A DNA stretch of 64,000 nucleotides from Antrodiella citrinella (Eukaryota; Basidiomycota; Agaricomycetes; Polyporales; Steccherinaceae). Positions within the stretch are counted from its first letter, which is position 1. Each line of letters starts with the position of its first letter. The position numbers were made by a program, and so were the translations under genes. The notes under the pieces are model-generated. The model was given only the letters and a program-made list of their open reading frames with translations. It was not told the DNA's origin and searched no databases. Positions 34,801-46,728 of this stretch are shown piece after piece. Location of the stretch: the NCBI GenBank assembly GCA_004802725.1, contig SGPM01000054.1, forward strand, positions 43,501-107,500, in the 5' to 3' direction.

Positions 34801-36460
34801 ATCACCAACTTCCAAGTTCAAGTGACCTTGGACGACGTCGACCCCCTTCTCGGCATTCCACTGACATGACCAAGGACGATGTATGACCTGCAGAACCACG
34901 CGACAGCCGGACGTCATAGGACGTCGGAGGAGCAGCTCCGACGCCGACTCTAACTTTGAACCTGTATCAGTAGTCAACACTGACAGTAATCAAATTGTCC
35001 GATGCGTTTAAATTTGACTGAAAGAAAAGGGAACCAAGGCGAAGGTGTTTTGCAGATCTGGCAGTGCAGTAGTCGCCCTGCTATACTACGACGCCACAAC
35101 TTGAATGTCTTTTCCCGAGCCTTCTGACATTTGATCTTGAAGGAATGCAACCGGGCACGACAGTCGAATTGAACAGACCGGCGAATTCCACCCACTTCAA
35201 GGGCCTGCGTGTTCGAGTCGACGGCCGCGCCGCGCCCCGCTCGTCCCAGTGAAAACGATCCTACCCGTCATACCCAATACTGCTCACTGCTCAGTCAGGC
35301 TGCCAGTCGCCGCGACTCAACCTCTCCCTGTCAGCGACCTGCCGGACCCGTCCACCGTGACCATCCACCTTCCAACCTGTCTAACGAAGCTCTGAGCTCT
35401 CGGCTCCGGATTCGCAGAAGCGCGCACTATCAGCGTATACGATTCCGAAGACAGCCCCCATTCAATCATGCATATGCATAATCACAAGCATTCAACATTC
35501 AACCGACGTTGGTTGATCCACTGCGGTGGTAGAGCGTGTGCGCGCGCGTGCGTTCGCATTCACTTTCACGTCGCTCAGACATGCACGCCCAAATTGACCT
35601 TTGAACAACGCGACGACGCCCGCGTATGTAGCTTATAACGACTGCTGAACGACAACGAACAAAACAAAACACACAAAACGAGACGAGACGAAGGTACGAG
35701 GGGTAGTGGGACGCGAGTGACCAGACGGGGTAGGAGACCGAGGAGGTGTGGGGTGCGGAGGAACTGAGGGTAGGGTGCGATATGGGAGAGCAGGATGGGG
35801 AGACGGGAGTTGCTAGGACAGAGCTGTAATGATACAAGACAAACATAGAGATGTTTTTGGGTGGTTGTGATAAAATGCGCCGAGAACCGAAACTGTGATA
35901 TGTGTGCGTTTCCCAGATATATGTGGGCCGAAATTCGAGAGAGGTGGGTGGACAGACAGAACAGGAGGGAACAGACAAACAAGTCAAAGGTAAGACGAAA
36001 CAGAAAATATATATATCCACAGATGGGACGAAGAAAGAAGGGTAGTATATGTATTTCGGGTAAATCACAAGGACGAGAAAAGGAGAAAAGGAGGATATTC
36101 ACAAGAAAGCAAACAAAAGCAAAAGCTCAGACGCGAGGGCCTAGAAATACAATAAAGATAACAGGAAAAACATGGGTTGGGATAGCTACCTAACAACGTC
36201 CACGCTCATGATAAAAAAGGCGTTCACGCCTGCACCCATCATCCGAATGAGTGTGGACGAACATACTATATGTCCATCCACCGGACGATGGGGTAAAACA
36301 TGGAGAGGGGTCCCCACCTCTCGCCTCCCTCCGAGGGATCATCGGATCAAATTTCGTAGAGGGAGGGTCATAAAAGCAGGGGACGTGCTATGCTTTACGC
36401 TGTCAGTTGGGTATAGTTGGGTCGTTGCGTGGATTCGTCTGGGTAGCGCGGGCGGGTCTT
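31884..36460. other. Long region without a secure gene
   Basis: Several frames of 100-190 codons exist on both strands (for example about 34516-34980 minus and 34397-34756 plus) but they overlap, carry no motif and lack convincing splice context. 35.5-36.2 kb is purine-rich on the plus strand and reads as a T-rich 3' region of the leftward gene at 36.5 kb. I see no transposase, reverse transcriptase or LTR. Confidence 0.4.
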
Positions 36461-36503
36461 CGTCACTGATGCAACGCCACTGCGCTCTCCTCTTCTTCAC
36501 CGT

Positions 36504-37802
36504 CTACCACGCTTTGCGGCTCTCGGGAGCCTGTTGCGCTACCCACTCCATCCGGAGCAGCCTGCGCTCCTCGCGCTCCTCCCTCAGCTGCTGGAGCGTG
36601 CCGCACGCGTACGCGGGCGTGCGAGGCGGGGTCCCGGTGACGGGGACGACGGGAGCTGAGCTCGAGCCCAGAGGCCACGCCTTGACCGACGCCAGCCGGG
36701 GAAGCGGGCCCTCGACGACCCTGCTCGCGACGAAGAACGCTTCGTACTCGTCCGCCGTAGCCATGGACGGCACCGAGAACGGCGGCGCGGGGAACGACAG
36801 GAGGGACTCGTGCGGCGACGCGGCGTCCTCGTTGTCGGACTCGCCCTCCGCGTCCATGTCGGGCTCCTCGTCCGAGTCGGACCCGTCGTCGGCGTCGAAG
36901 GACGTGTTCATGAGGTGCTCGTCTGCGGGGAGGCTGGGCAGCTCGAAGGAGGCGTCGTTGAAGTCCTGCGGCGTGCAGATCTCGAGTTCTAGCGCGGGGT
37001 TAGACGCGATTTCTTGGACGCAGTAGGGGCCGTAGACGCGGTGGACGTTGTCCCGGATAGCTTGGGCACCCCAGCGAGAGGCACTGCGAACGAGGTCAGC
37101 GTGAGTGGGATGTGGATGCAGCGCGGTGACGTACATGGTGTCAACGCGGAACCGGCATGCCATTTGCCACAGCGACTCTGAGGGGAACCGCTGTCTCTTC
37201 TGCGGGATGGAGCGGCGGAATGGGATGACGAACTCTTCGGTGCTCTCGGTTGCAGAGAAGAGCTCGGGCTGGGCAGGTTCTGGAGGGAACAGGGAAGGCT
37301 CGGTGCCAGGGACGGCAGGCTGGAGATCGGTGGGAGGAAGGAGGGGACCATCCGCGTATGCAGGCGGGTTCTGGACGTAGGCTTGGATGGTGGGTAGCGA
37401 GAAGATGGCGGCGAGAGCCTCCTCGATGGTGACGTTGAGACGCTCTTCTTGGCCAGGGGTCGGTTCGACTGAAGGCGAGTGAGCAAGCGAGTGATAGGCA
37501 AGGCAGAGATGACACATACCGTATTCTTGGATGGGAACATCCTGGCCTGCGACAAGAGAGGCCTCGGTAGTCTTGGGCTTCTTGGGGACGTGGCCAAAGG
37601 CGAGAAGGTCGTTGTCGGTGTCGTCGTCGGTCTTGCGCTTGTTGTTGACGAGGCGGTACTCTGGGACGACGGGTGCGTCTGCGGTGGATGCGCCGACGAC
37701 GGCAGCGACGACGTTGAGATCTATGCCGTGTGTGGAGAAATCAAAGTCGGTGCCGGAAGGGGCTAGAGTGAGGAGTGGCACAGAGGGGACGATTACGGCC
37801 AT
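36504..37802 (-). CDS. Unrecognised acidic protein
   Basis: Two exons, 37802-37520 and 37468-36504, giving about 415 residues. The 51-bp intron (37519-37469, GTATGT to CTTCAG) is a multiple of three and has no stop, so the unspliced frame is also open. Features: a basic NNKRKTDDDTDND and KKPK patch near residue 55-80 that could be a nuclear signal, a conserved-looking core RRSIPQKRQRFPSESLWQMA, an acidic run DADDGSDSDEEPDMDAEGE, and a C-terminal helix LQQLREEREERRLLRMEWV. No domain is recognised. Its ATG is only 47 bp from the start of the divergent gene. Confidence 0.65.
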   Translation of the reverse strand: MAVIVPSVPLLTLAPSGTDFDFSTHGIDLNVVAAVVGASTADAPVVPEYRLVNNKRKTDDDTDNDLLAFGHVPKKPKTTEASLVAGQDVPIQEYGMCHLCLAYHSLAHSPSVEPTPGQEERLNVTIEEALAAIFSLPTIQAYVQNPPAYADGPLLPPTDLQPAVPGTEPSLFPPEPAQPELFSATESTEEFVIPFRRSIPQKRQRFPSESLWQMACRFRVDTMYVTALHPHPTHADLVRSASRWGAQAIRDNVHRVYGPYCVQEIASNPALELEICTPQDFNDASFELPSLPADEHLMNTSFDADDGSDSDEEPDMDAEGESDNEDAASPHESLLSFPAPPFSVPSMATADEYEAFFVASRVVEGPLPRLASVKAWPLGSSSAPVVPVTGTPPRTPAYACGTLQQLREEREERRLLRMEWVAQQAPESRKAW

Positions 37803-37849
37803 GTTTTGACTGTGCCATATGGGATCAGAACGAGAGGACAGGAGAGTGA

Positions 37850-39190
37850 ATGAGGCGTTACCTTCAGGAGGATATCGATGAATCTATTCTACGCAATCGA
37901 AGCGATGCTCAAAGAAATGCACGAACACTCAAAAGGGGCTTCGGGAGTCGCAGCACCCGTTCCCACGCCTCCACTCAACAACATCACGTGCACACCCCAT
38001 CCTGTCTCTGGATCACATGTCACCCTTCATCCGAACACGCAACCGACACGCTGCCGGTCGTACACGAAATGCGCTCCCCGGTCACCACTGCTTTCATCAA
38101 CTGTTACAACGCGATAGACTATTTTCGCTGGGATGTGTCCGACCCAATCTATATTCTGCGTGCGTTCAGCGACACGCTCTGCCACGTTATGTTCAGCGGT
38201 GTAGGCACGCTGGACCCTCATCCCGACATCCGGTACACCCACGTCCGCACCCTCTGCATAGAAGCACACCTATGGGAGTTCGACTCCCGCACGTTCGCCG
38301 CCTCGGTCCCGAACCTCCTCGAACTGGAATGGGACGCCGACGACGGGGAGCTGTTTCTCTGTGGCGTGGACGATGTGCGTGAAGAGAATCTTTCTCAAGA
38401 CCTGCACACACCGCTCGTGTGGCAGGTGCTTGACCGTTTGCACTGCAGCGCCGCGCGTGCGTACGCCATGGCACTAACGTGTGAGGTCAGGTATTGGCAC
38501 GGCGCAGTGGTCGCCTGCCATGATGAACTCGTGCTCTTCCGGGACGTCGTGGAGGATATGCGGCCGTCGCGGGTCAACGTACGCGTCGCGTTCGGAAAGT
38601 GGTGGGAGGTTGATATCTTGGATGCCATGTTCCCGCCGGCAGAGCTCACGCATCTAAGAATGACGATCAAGTTGTATAAGAATACCATCAGAGCGGATCA
38701 CTTCATGGTCAGCCCTCCGTCACCTAGGCATATGTACCTGTCTCCCCTCGCAGATCTGATGTCCCATATACCCCACAGCGAATCCTCATTGAGAGTCTGC
38801 GAAACCTATCCCGGCTGGTCCTGCTCGATATCGACATCGACTATGATCGCGCCGAAATTTTCCGAAGCTCGAGTCTCCCAATACGCGACACCACGCGCGA
38901 TACGCTCTCTGCATTAGACCTGGACGCTTGTGCGCGTTGCCTATTGGCTATTTCGTCTCACCTACAGTCGTTTTTCCTCCGAGGGGATGGCTGGCGGGTG
39001 GTACGGACGGGAGACGGCGGTGCCTCCCTTCTGGAAATGGAGAAGGACGAGAGCTCTAGACCTTTGAAGGAACTTGAGAGCGGCTGCTTTACCGAGGTAT
39101 GTCCCTCGGCATTCTGTCTTTGATGAGTTCGTGTAGCTGATGATACACCTGTTAAAGCAAAACTTGGCTGCACCGTTCGGCATGAAATGA
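37850..39190 (+). CDS. F-box/LRR-like protein, N-terminus uncertain
   Basis: Three exons (37850-38707, 38779-39096, 39158-39190) keep one frame. The middle has the look of mushroom F-box/LRR proteins: HVRTLCIEAHLWEFDSRTFA, VPNLLELEWDADDGELFLC, AELTHLRMTIKLYKN, and after the GTCAGC intron RILIESLRNLSRLVLLDIDI and LPIRDTTRDTLSALDLDAC. The C-terminus QNLAAPFGMK is a separate 11-codon exon. No F-box is seen in this frame. The first ~70 residues (Arg/His/Thr-rich) look non-coding, so the real start may be the Met at about 38069 or come from an unseen exon. Function is inferred only from the LRR-like spacing. Confidence 0.5.
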
Positions 39191-40180
39191 GTAAACTACG
39201 TTCGTTCAACTGGACGTACACTGCGCCTTCGTCGATTTGGTCACTCAAAGTATCGCAAGGTGCTGGTTGGTTCAAATTTGGGCTCATCTGTCACACCACA
39301 GCCATAGAGCTCTTTGCCGGCGTACACTCCTCGATATTGTCTTCTTGAATCCGAACATCTTTTACTTACGGTGGACATGACAATCAAACAGACAACGAGG
39401 GAGGCCAACCCTATTCATTTCTGAGAACGGTTGGGATGTGTTTGTCTCTTGTCGCAAGGTAGGGAGCAGATGTTTGGCCAACCCCTTCCCGGTAACTGGG
39501 ATGTACGGAACCAATAGACACTCGCTCCTGCATTGAAACATATACCACTACTAGTACTAGTGTTGCCTCGAGTAGCCTGAGGCAACACCGGTGGTAGAAA
39601 CGACAAGACTGGCCCGGGTCATTCAAATTTCGCTCTAGGGCATCTTGTAGAATAGAAGTACTACTGTAACCTACTTAGTATCGTTTCTTGCTCCCAGTGT
39701 CCCACTCGATAGACTCACAATGAGCCTCCAATTCATACCGTGACGGCCCGTGTGTAGAGGCTGGGGCACGGTTCAAACTCCGTAGAACCCCAGATCACAA
39801 GCAGCCACCGCCCACCGGCATCCCGCTCAGGGACGGCATCCTTCGGCCCTCTCATCGTTTTGAAAGTCCGTCGGACCTCACCTGAGGCTCAAGCGCTCAC
39901 CGCGAACTCAATGGCAGCTTAGCGGCCTATCATTTGAACTTTGTAGTCCTCTCGACTGGTATGTTTCGTGCTCTAATAACTCTGGGCTAGAATCTGGTCT
40001 TCTCGTTCTCGTTCTTCTCAGTTCTTGGGCCTTATGGCCATCGTCAGGTTTCACGACGCGTCGTACTCGGACGCGAGGCGCAGACTCGGCGGATAACGCA
40101 GACGCTATTGCTACTACGATTCTGTCTCCAAACCCGTACGTTGACGTGTTCAAAGACTACCATCGCAGCTGCTGATGCAT
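39191..40180. other. Intergenic, nothing recognised
   Basis: Short frames only. No tRNA-like cloverleaf that I could pair. Confidence 0.4.
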
Positions 40181-40751
40181 TTAGGGTTGGTTGGAGAAAC
40201 TTAGCTGCCCAACAACCGATGCTGAACTGGGATATCCTCCTCGCCATTCTTTCTGCTGCAGACCTGACGTCTACCAAGAAGCAGCTCCTCAGTTATATGC
40301 GCACTTGTCATACATGATATGCCGTAGGAATCCCTCTTCTTTTAAGCCGTCGCTATTATCTCAGCTGCGCCAATCGTCAAATTGTGTCCTTCAGAGGCGC
40401 CAAAAATGGGTTCACCATCTACGCTTTCTTTCGCTCCAAGGTCTTTTCAAGGACAACTTCCAGGACAAATTTGAAGTCGTGGCTTCTGACTTAGCCAAAG
40501 CGCTGCGCCTGTGCCATAAACTCGAAAGCCTCATCATCGACCACGACCACGACATGTTTTCGAGCAAAGCAATGCGCAGTGCTGTGGCATCCCTCCGTAA
40601 CCTCACCAAGATCAGTCTATATGCGACCACATTCGAAACAAGGTTACTAATAGAAACGATGCAGTCTACTGTCAGGGAAGCTCTCATCGTTCTCGTGGAA
40701 GGGCAATACCTCGACATCCCATCCGATCCGTCTCCTGCGTTCTTTCAGTAA
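40175..40751 (+). pseudogene. Broken F-box protein gene
   Basis: The frame GWRNLAAQQPMLNWDILLAI followed by LLSYMRTCHT is an F-box-type start, then TGA at 40315-40317, then the same frame continues YAVGIPLLLSRRYYLSCANR. Near 40405 the coding frame shifts by one at GCCAAAAATGGG, after which RQKWVHHLRFLSLQGLF and LRLCHKLESLIIDHDHDMFS continue the LRR-like part to 40751. Typical relatives read C-x-T-x-Y-x-x-G-I-P-x-L-L-S across the stop. With one stop and one frameshift I call it a recent pseudogene. An intron removing the stop is not obvious. Confidence 0.65.
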
Positions 40752-41436
40752 CAATCTCCACCGGTCTGTCGCGTCGGATTCTGTTTGTCATTAGTATCTT
40801 ACTGCCATATTATTGGTCTTGCTTTCATGGACAACGTTCAAGGTGCAACATCCTCGTCTCGGACGACGCGATGTTCCGAAGACTCGGAGGACTCGGAGTC
40901 TCATAATTTGGAAGTGATGATGATTACAACCACGAGATCTTCAGACCCGTATGTCGACGACCCATGTACAAAATGGTACGATAATCTTCAGCTCAGTGGC
41001 ACCAACACGTCGACCGCGTTCTATTCCACGAGATCTGGGTCGAAGCGATAGCTGAGAGTAACACGAAACGAGCGATACGGCATCTTCAACGTGAGCTGGA
41101 GACGAACAAGGCCGCAAGACCGAGCAGGCTCCACTCTGTCACGTCCTATATCGGGGCGGCGTAGCGGGTGTCTTTCTCGGGGTGCTGAAAGTGGTCCAGG
41201 AGTGAAAAATGAGAAGGTTGTGGAGGATAAAAAGGCGTGAAGGAAAGGGAGGTGACGGCTGGTCATAGATTGTGTTTGAAAATATGATGAGACTAGTACT
41301 TCCGAGTCTGACGAATCGTCACATCACCACTCGCGAGCTCTCATTTTCATTGGAGTCTGTCTCGGAGTTACTTGTCCTGCGCCAGCAGTAAGAAAAGAGA
41401 GTATGTCGAAATGTCGAAAAATGAATCAGAGTTTAC

Positions 41437-42956
41437 TCACTCCCATGCGGCCGACGTGAAGCAGCGGCAATCCTCGTCGTCACAGCTCCACAGAACGATG
41501 TTCTTCTCTCGCATTTTCGGGAGTAAGGAACCTCGAATGAGGTCGACACATCCGTAACGAGAAGATAACATATGGTCAGGCGGTGGGTACGGATCGAACA
41601 TTGGAAGTTCCACGTCGAGCTGTCGGAGGTCGGGGTAGTACTGGGAGAGGACTTCGTCGACAGCTTTCCATGTTTCGTGCGTGTGCTCGTCCCAGGTCCA
41701 AACGCCGCCAAATGATTGAAGGTCAAGTTTGACCCACTCAAAATGACAGGAACGAAGCGCGTAGAGAACCTTCGACCACGTCGAGAGGATGGCCTCGGTT
41801 GTCACTGTGAGCTTTGTGGAAAAAGGGACCATTGAATCAGCGCTCAAACGAAATTCAGGACCCTCTGCCAATGCGGACCAACAGATGAGAAAATGCAGCA
41901 AGATGGAGCTAGGCGATGCGCACCTGAGTATTCAAATAACTCGATTTGATGACCACCTAGTTTCACTATAACCGCTCCCCGGAATGACTTGTTCGAGGCG
42001 ATCCGATCTGGTATCAACGTCCTTGGAACGGAGGCCAAATAGCAAAACGTCTGGTAAATACAAGGCCAGATATGTTCATGCCGTGGCGCGAAGTATGATT
42101 CCCAGTCAGGGTCCTTGACGTCCGTTCGGATGTACACCCGTGATATGTTTGGGAAGGAAGGAAGGAATCGCTGATCGCACGGTGTCCTTTCGAGCTCCAT
42201 CCACGAGGAAGCAGATGCGTCCAAATCCACTGGGCGTGTATTGCGAGGGACGGCTCTGTAAGCAACATTGTCGTTTAATGTGCATCTTACGAAGCGGATG
42301 TCTTCTGCTCCAAGCACGCGTGCAAGACGAGCACAACAAGCAAAGGTGATCGACGACATGCCACGGTAATCCTCGAAGATCACTGTGTCAATATTTGATG
42401 TGAATTTGAACTTGGTAAATGCTTTGTCAAAGATCGCATGCTGGTGTGAAAAGTCGATGTCGCTGAACCTCAAGCCCCCGAGATTCGGGAGTGCGGGAAG
42501 CATGAGTGGGACGGAAGAAACCCAAGAGTCGTCATGAGACTTGATAGACCGACCGTGAGAGTAGCCCCATAGGTTGAGATGCACCACCCGAGGGCACAAA
42601 TCAGGCCGGGAAGACAGGAATGCGGTGAAAGACAGCAGGTGTTGGCGGGAGAAAAGTGAGACGAGGTCGCATAAATGAAAGCGAGCCCTATGCTGCCATG
42701 CTTTGCAGACTGTGGAACATGCAGCAAGAGATGAGCGGTCGTTATAGGTATATCCATCTGGGTTGGGAATGTCTACGAAGAAGTCCATGATCCTCTCGCA
42801 GACCTCTATCGGAAGTCTGGGAGTGGAAGCGACATGGGTAGCGGGTGCAACCGTGTTCGGAGAGGGTGGAGGATGAGAAGCATCCATCTGGGTAGCGGAT
42901 TCGCTGTTGGAAGCGTCTTCAAACTTAGAAGACGGGGTGGAGAGTCTCCGGCGCAC
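41437..42956 (-). CDS. F-box protein
   Basis: Two main exons, about 42953-41924 and 41864-41437, joined by a 59-bp intron (GTGCGC to TTGGCAG). The F-box is RLPIEVCERIMDFFVDIPN with CSTVCKAWQHRARFHLC. LRR-like turns follow (LCPRVVHLNLWGYSHG, LPNLGGLRFSDIDFSHQHA). The last exon gives LYALRSCHFEWVKLDLQSFG, LRQLDVELPMFDP and ends CRCFTSAAWE. Total is about 480 residues. F-box proteins recruit substrates to SCF ubiquitin ligases. The frame has no ATG before the F-box except the internal one in QMDASHPPP, and it is open back to AG-GTGCGCC at 42953, so the start codon probably lies in an upstream exon within the module array. Confidence 0.78.
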
Positions 42957-43440
42957 CTGGGTACAAACACAGTCACGGAATATGTAGCCTCAGAAGGTGG
43001 AGGATCACGATGAGGGTCGTGTGGCTCGTGCATAGAGGACCCACTAGTGGAAGCAGCGGTTAGATTCCAAGAAGGGACAAAGAGGCGATCAAACGCACCT
43101 GGACAAAGACGTAGACCCTGCGCATGTAGGATGAGGGCTGTCCATACAGGTTTCACTGTTGGACATACCGGTTAGGTCTCGACAGAGGGTGAGACAGGAC
43201 CAAACACACCTAGATACAGATACATGATCTGCAGCCTGAGATGGGAGAGGATGAAGATCAGTCGAGATTCCGCTGCCAGTGTTTGATGCAATGATCAGGC
43301 TTCGGAAGAGGAGGTGAGACGGCGCCAAACGCACCTCGACATAGGCGGAGAGATTGATGTCAGGACGTATCGACAAGAGAGAGACAGGATGAGCCTGAGA
43401 GGGAGAGTCAGTGAGTTAGAGAACGACTCAGAGAGAGACA
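42953..43440 (-). repeat. Tandem array of diverged exon-like modules upstream of the F-box gene
   Basis: On the minus strand the boundary AG-GTGYG(TTTG) recurs at about 43334, 43211, 43100 and 42958 (spacings about 123, 111 and 142). Between boundaries the modules share features with the 5' end of the F-box frame: a TCCAACAGTG or ACTAGTGGGTC element, an ATGGA or ATGCA, and CCTCATCCT with CCTTCTGA-like sequence. Translated pieces such as SNSETCMDSPHPTCAG, STSGSSMHEPHDPHRDPPPS and SNSESATQMDASHPPPSPN resemble one another. Confidence 0.5.
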
Positions 43441-43711
43441 GAGGAAGGGAGGAAGGGTGCCAATGCACTGCCACAAATTCGAATATGCAGATTGCACTAC
43501 CGATGTACTCAGTACATTGTGTAAAATGGTATCTTGGATTCCTAAGCTCGCTGTTAAGTATATGCATATGAATACAGTATCCGATTACATCTCCCATGTG
43601 GTGATATCCCAATGTCCACCTACAGACCCCAAGAAACAATTGAAAAGAGCACAGAAGAACAAATCCGGGGGTATCTTGGTTGTACGAAATCGTGAATGCA
43701 TATACCGTCTG

Positions 43712-45795
43712 TCACTCTTTCTTCTTGGCCATCCCAGCGAAGAACACCGTCAACTCAGACATGTTTGGACGCAAATACCACTCGTCCCAGCACCTGTCCA
43801 TCATACTCCATACCTCGTCCAGCGCGGCGCTGACATCGCGTTTGACTCCGCTGGAGGGTTTGACCCCACGCATCTTGTCCATGGTAACTGCATGCGAATT
43901 GGTCCGCGTTGGGTATGGGAGTTGGCCTGTCAGGATCTAGGTTCGGGGACCAGAATCGGGTAAGTATAACGGAGATGCGCATGCACAACCCTAGCACAGG
44001 AAGGGATAGGAACAGTAATTGTGGTGATTTGTGGAGGCCTCGGATGTTGTAATGATTGGTGTGGAAGAACGAATGATAGGATATATATAAGCAGGGTAAG
44101 GATCTCTCACCTCCAAACACACACTCGCAAACGCATACACGTCGCTCTCCTTCGTCAACTGGGGGGTCGCGCCCTCGTCCTCGACCAACGCCAACACGAT
44201 CTCTGGCGCCATCCACCGCGTCGCCCCGCCAAAGAATGACGCAGCTAACGATTCGCTGCCAGGTGAAGAACCCGAGGAGGCAGAGGAGAGGGAAAAGTCT
44301 TCAATAACTTTGGACACGCCGAAGTCGGTGATGAGGGCGGACCCGAGTGCGTCGATCAAGATGTTGTTCTGCGCATATACCGACCTTTCAACATCTCGGT
44401 GAAAAAGGGAAAATGGAAGTAGTACTTACGCCCTTGAGATCCCCGTGTATGACGACTGGTTTGAAGTTATGCAGGTACGCCACACCTGACGCTATTTGCA
44501 ACATCAGAAGAATCCGGTCTGCGTTTGGGTTGATATCTTTCAGGTAGTGCACCACCGTCCCGTTGTCGCACCACGGCGAGATCATAGCCAGGTGATGCGG
44601 CAGTTGGACGATGCCGTACAGCGACGCGATGTGTGGGTGGCGTAGGCGGTGCCAGGTGAAAACTTCGTCTTTCAGACGCTACACAGAGACAAAGGAAGTG
44701 GGTATCAGAGGAGGGATAACAAAACAGGGAGGGAAAATGGCTCACTTTGAGAAGCTTCTCCTTGATGTTGTCGATCATAAACTGGCGTAGAACCTTCATC
44801 GCAACCTGCAGGCATGTGTCAATTGGTGTTTGGACGGCAAGGAAACATGACACTGCACATGTGCCCTCCCAGTCCAACCTATCCCAGTCCAACCTATTCC
44901 CAACAAGGACGAGTCCGCAGACATACCCAGACATCCGAGAGAAGACCAGACTCACCACTCTCTTGATACCACCACCCGCTACCCCCTTCTCCACCCACTC
45001 TCCCTTCCAGATATCCGCAAACGATCCATGCTCAACCGCACACTCCCCATATAGCTTCACCTCATCCGTCAAATCCACCACCGGTACGCTCCCCTTCACA
45101 AGCAGCGTCTTCATCAATCCTTCTCTTATGTTCTTGTCCCTGCAAATCGTTTTAAGCTTGTTGAGGCTCACGCTCAAAGAAGACGGAGAGGAGGAGAGTG
45201 GGGTGACTGTGAGGGCTGTGATGAGCGAGGGGAGGTCGATAAAAAGAATGTAGCGTGGAGAAGTGCGCAAGAGGATCCCGTTCCGGATGTGCACGTCCGG
45301 AACAGTTTCAACGTCGCATTCGATGAAGACCGTCCGTGCAGGAGCGTACATGTCGACGTAAGATTCGTTTTCACCTGTGCGTGCCAGGACAGGATCCGTG
45401 TTCGACCGCTTAGAGAGCGGCGGGCGGGCCCGGGAAGATCCTGGTTTACTGATCGTGGCGGCATCGCTGTTCTCGTCTCGGTTTCGTTTCAGGGTGGGCT
45501 CAGGCGTCGATTTCGACCTCTTCGGTTGGGGTATAGACGGTGGCGGAGGACTGGGACTTTCTGGACGATCATGCTCTCGTTTCCGCTTTAGCTTGCTCTG
45601 GGCCGTATGAGGGGGTACCAGTGGTGGATATATGTGTCCCGCTGCTGCCGCATACGATGACCTATCATCCATATGCGGTATGGATCGTGTTGGCATATCT
45701 GGTGCCCTCGTCATCAAGTATACAGCGGTGGTCGGGGTGATAGGGAAGAAGAGGTGATATGAGCCGTCCCTGAGACGGACATGATAAGTATACAC
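43712..45795 (-). CDS. Protein kinase of the tyrosine-kinase-like (TKL) group
   Basis: The long N-terminal exon (to 44956) is followed by exons 44805-44746, 44678 to about 44430, about 44360-44110 and about 43935-43712. Kinase motifs appear in order: glycine-loop-like ECAVEHGSFADIWKGEW, VAMKVLRQF (ATP-binding Lys), KDEVFTWHRLRHPHIASLYG (Glu), HGDLKGNNILID (catalytic Asp), LITDFGVSK, APEIVLAL and DRCWDEWYLRPNMSEL. HGDLKGNN in place of HRDLK-x-x-N is usual in this mushroom-expanded group. The N-terminal ~250 residues hold basic runs KLKRKREHDRP and PKRSKS, suggesting nuclear location, and a conserved-looking lobe DKNIREGLMKTLLVKGSVPV. The start may be any of three early Met codons. Confidence 0.85.
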
Positions 45796-45814
45796 TACAT
45801 TTCACAACACACGA

Positions 45815-46728
45815 TCAAAATACGCACGGGTCAGGTTCGTCCAGATCTCCGAAACATCTCTCCGTAGTCACAAACTCCTGTGCTTCCGAGGCGATCCCAA
45901 CTGTGATCTCTGACCTTCCCTCCCTAATCGGTCTCCAGCAATGCTCTTCGATATCAGCAAAGAACGCTTCTGCCGTGCCGCCACCACCGCTAATACTTCC
46001 CTCCATCTTCCCCACCTCCACAGGTTCATGGTCGAGAAATGCACAGATACTTCGGAGGACTGCTCGACGCCGAAATCCGCGAGGGATGAGACGCATCCAT
46101 GGGAAGCTCTCGCTCGCTTTCTTCCTGAGGTTGAGCGTCTCGTGGTACGCATCGCTATTCCTGAACCTGAGAAACACGAGATACTTGAGCAGAGCGTGCT
46201 CTCCGCGGGCGTCCATTTCTACCGTCCGGCGCCTTGGTGCTTCCTCCGTGTCTGATGGTGTCGTGTGAGAGAGGTTGTGGAGGAGAATGATGAGGACTTG
46301 CTCGACGGATGCTTCAAGGCGAGCGAAGGCTTCTTCTGCGTGGTTGATCGCTGCGAGGCAGTCGTCTGCGAGGTTGTCGGGGTCATGGAAGTCGACGAAG
46401 ATGGGCTTGCTCTGGGGGATCCGTCGGGTTTCATGTAGTACGTCGGTGAAGATGTCGAACATGTGTACTCGCCACGGTTGTTGCCATCGAGGGCCTCTGT
46501 AAACACACAGATACCCCATATTAGTTTACGTTCTCTGCAACATGTAAACAGTCTAGGGCATGTATGTGTGAGTCAGAGGAAAGCCGAATACACGTACATG
46601 TTGCTCAGGAAAAACTTCCATATGAACTGGGGAAAGTAGTGACGGGAGTCTATCACGTCCAGCATATAAGCTTGCAGGTCCTTGACATGGCAGAGGGTGG
46701 CGGTGGGTGTGGACGCCAGGATCGACAT
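45815..46728 (-). CDS. DUF4238-like protein
   Basis: Two exons: first ending 46598, second 46496-45815. The joined region reads DVIDSRHYFPQFIWKFFLSN, GPRWQQPWRVHMFDIFTDVL, then SKPIFVDFHDPDNLADDCLA and NHAEEAFARLEASVEQVLII, and later ALLKYLVFLRFRNSDAYHET. The opening H-Y-x-P-Q-F with a downstream D-x-x-N and an acidic helix recalls DUF4238, whose function is unknown. Length is about 270 residues from MSILAST at 46728, or about 300 from the Met at 46812. It sits tail-to-head behind the kinase on the same strand. Confidence 0.5.

Noticed and set aside
34397..34980. Opposing frames of 119 and 154 codons
   Set aside because: Both strands are open over the same bases, no motif appears on either, and no splice-supported extension was found.
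35575..36102. 175-codon hydrophobic open frame on the minus strand
   Set aside because: It comes from a T-rich strand just downstream of the gene at 36.5 kb. Its content is Leu/Phe/Ser repeats of low complexity and no start or splice context supports it.
39740..39850. tRNA gene (GGTTCAAACTCC resembles a B box)
   Set aside because: I could not pair acceptor, D and anticodon arms around it.
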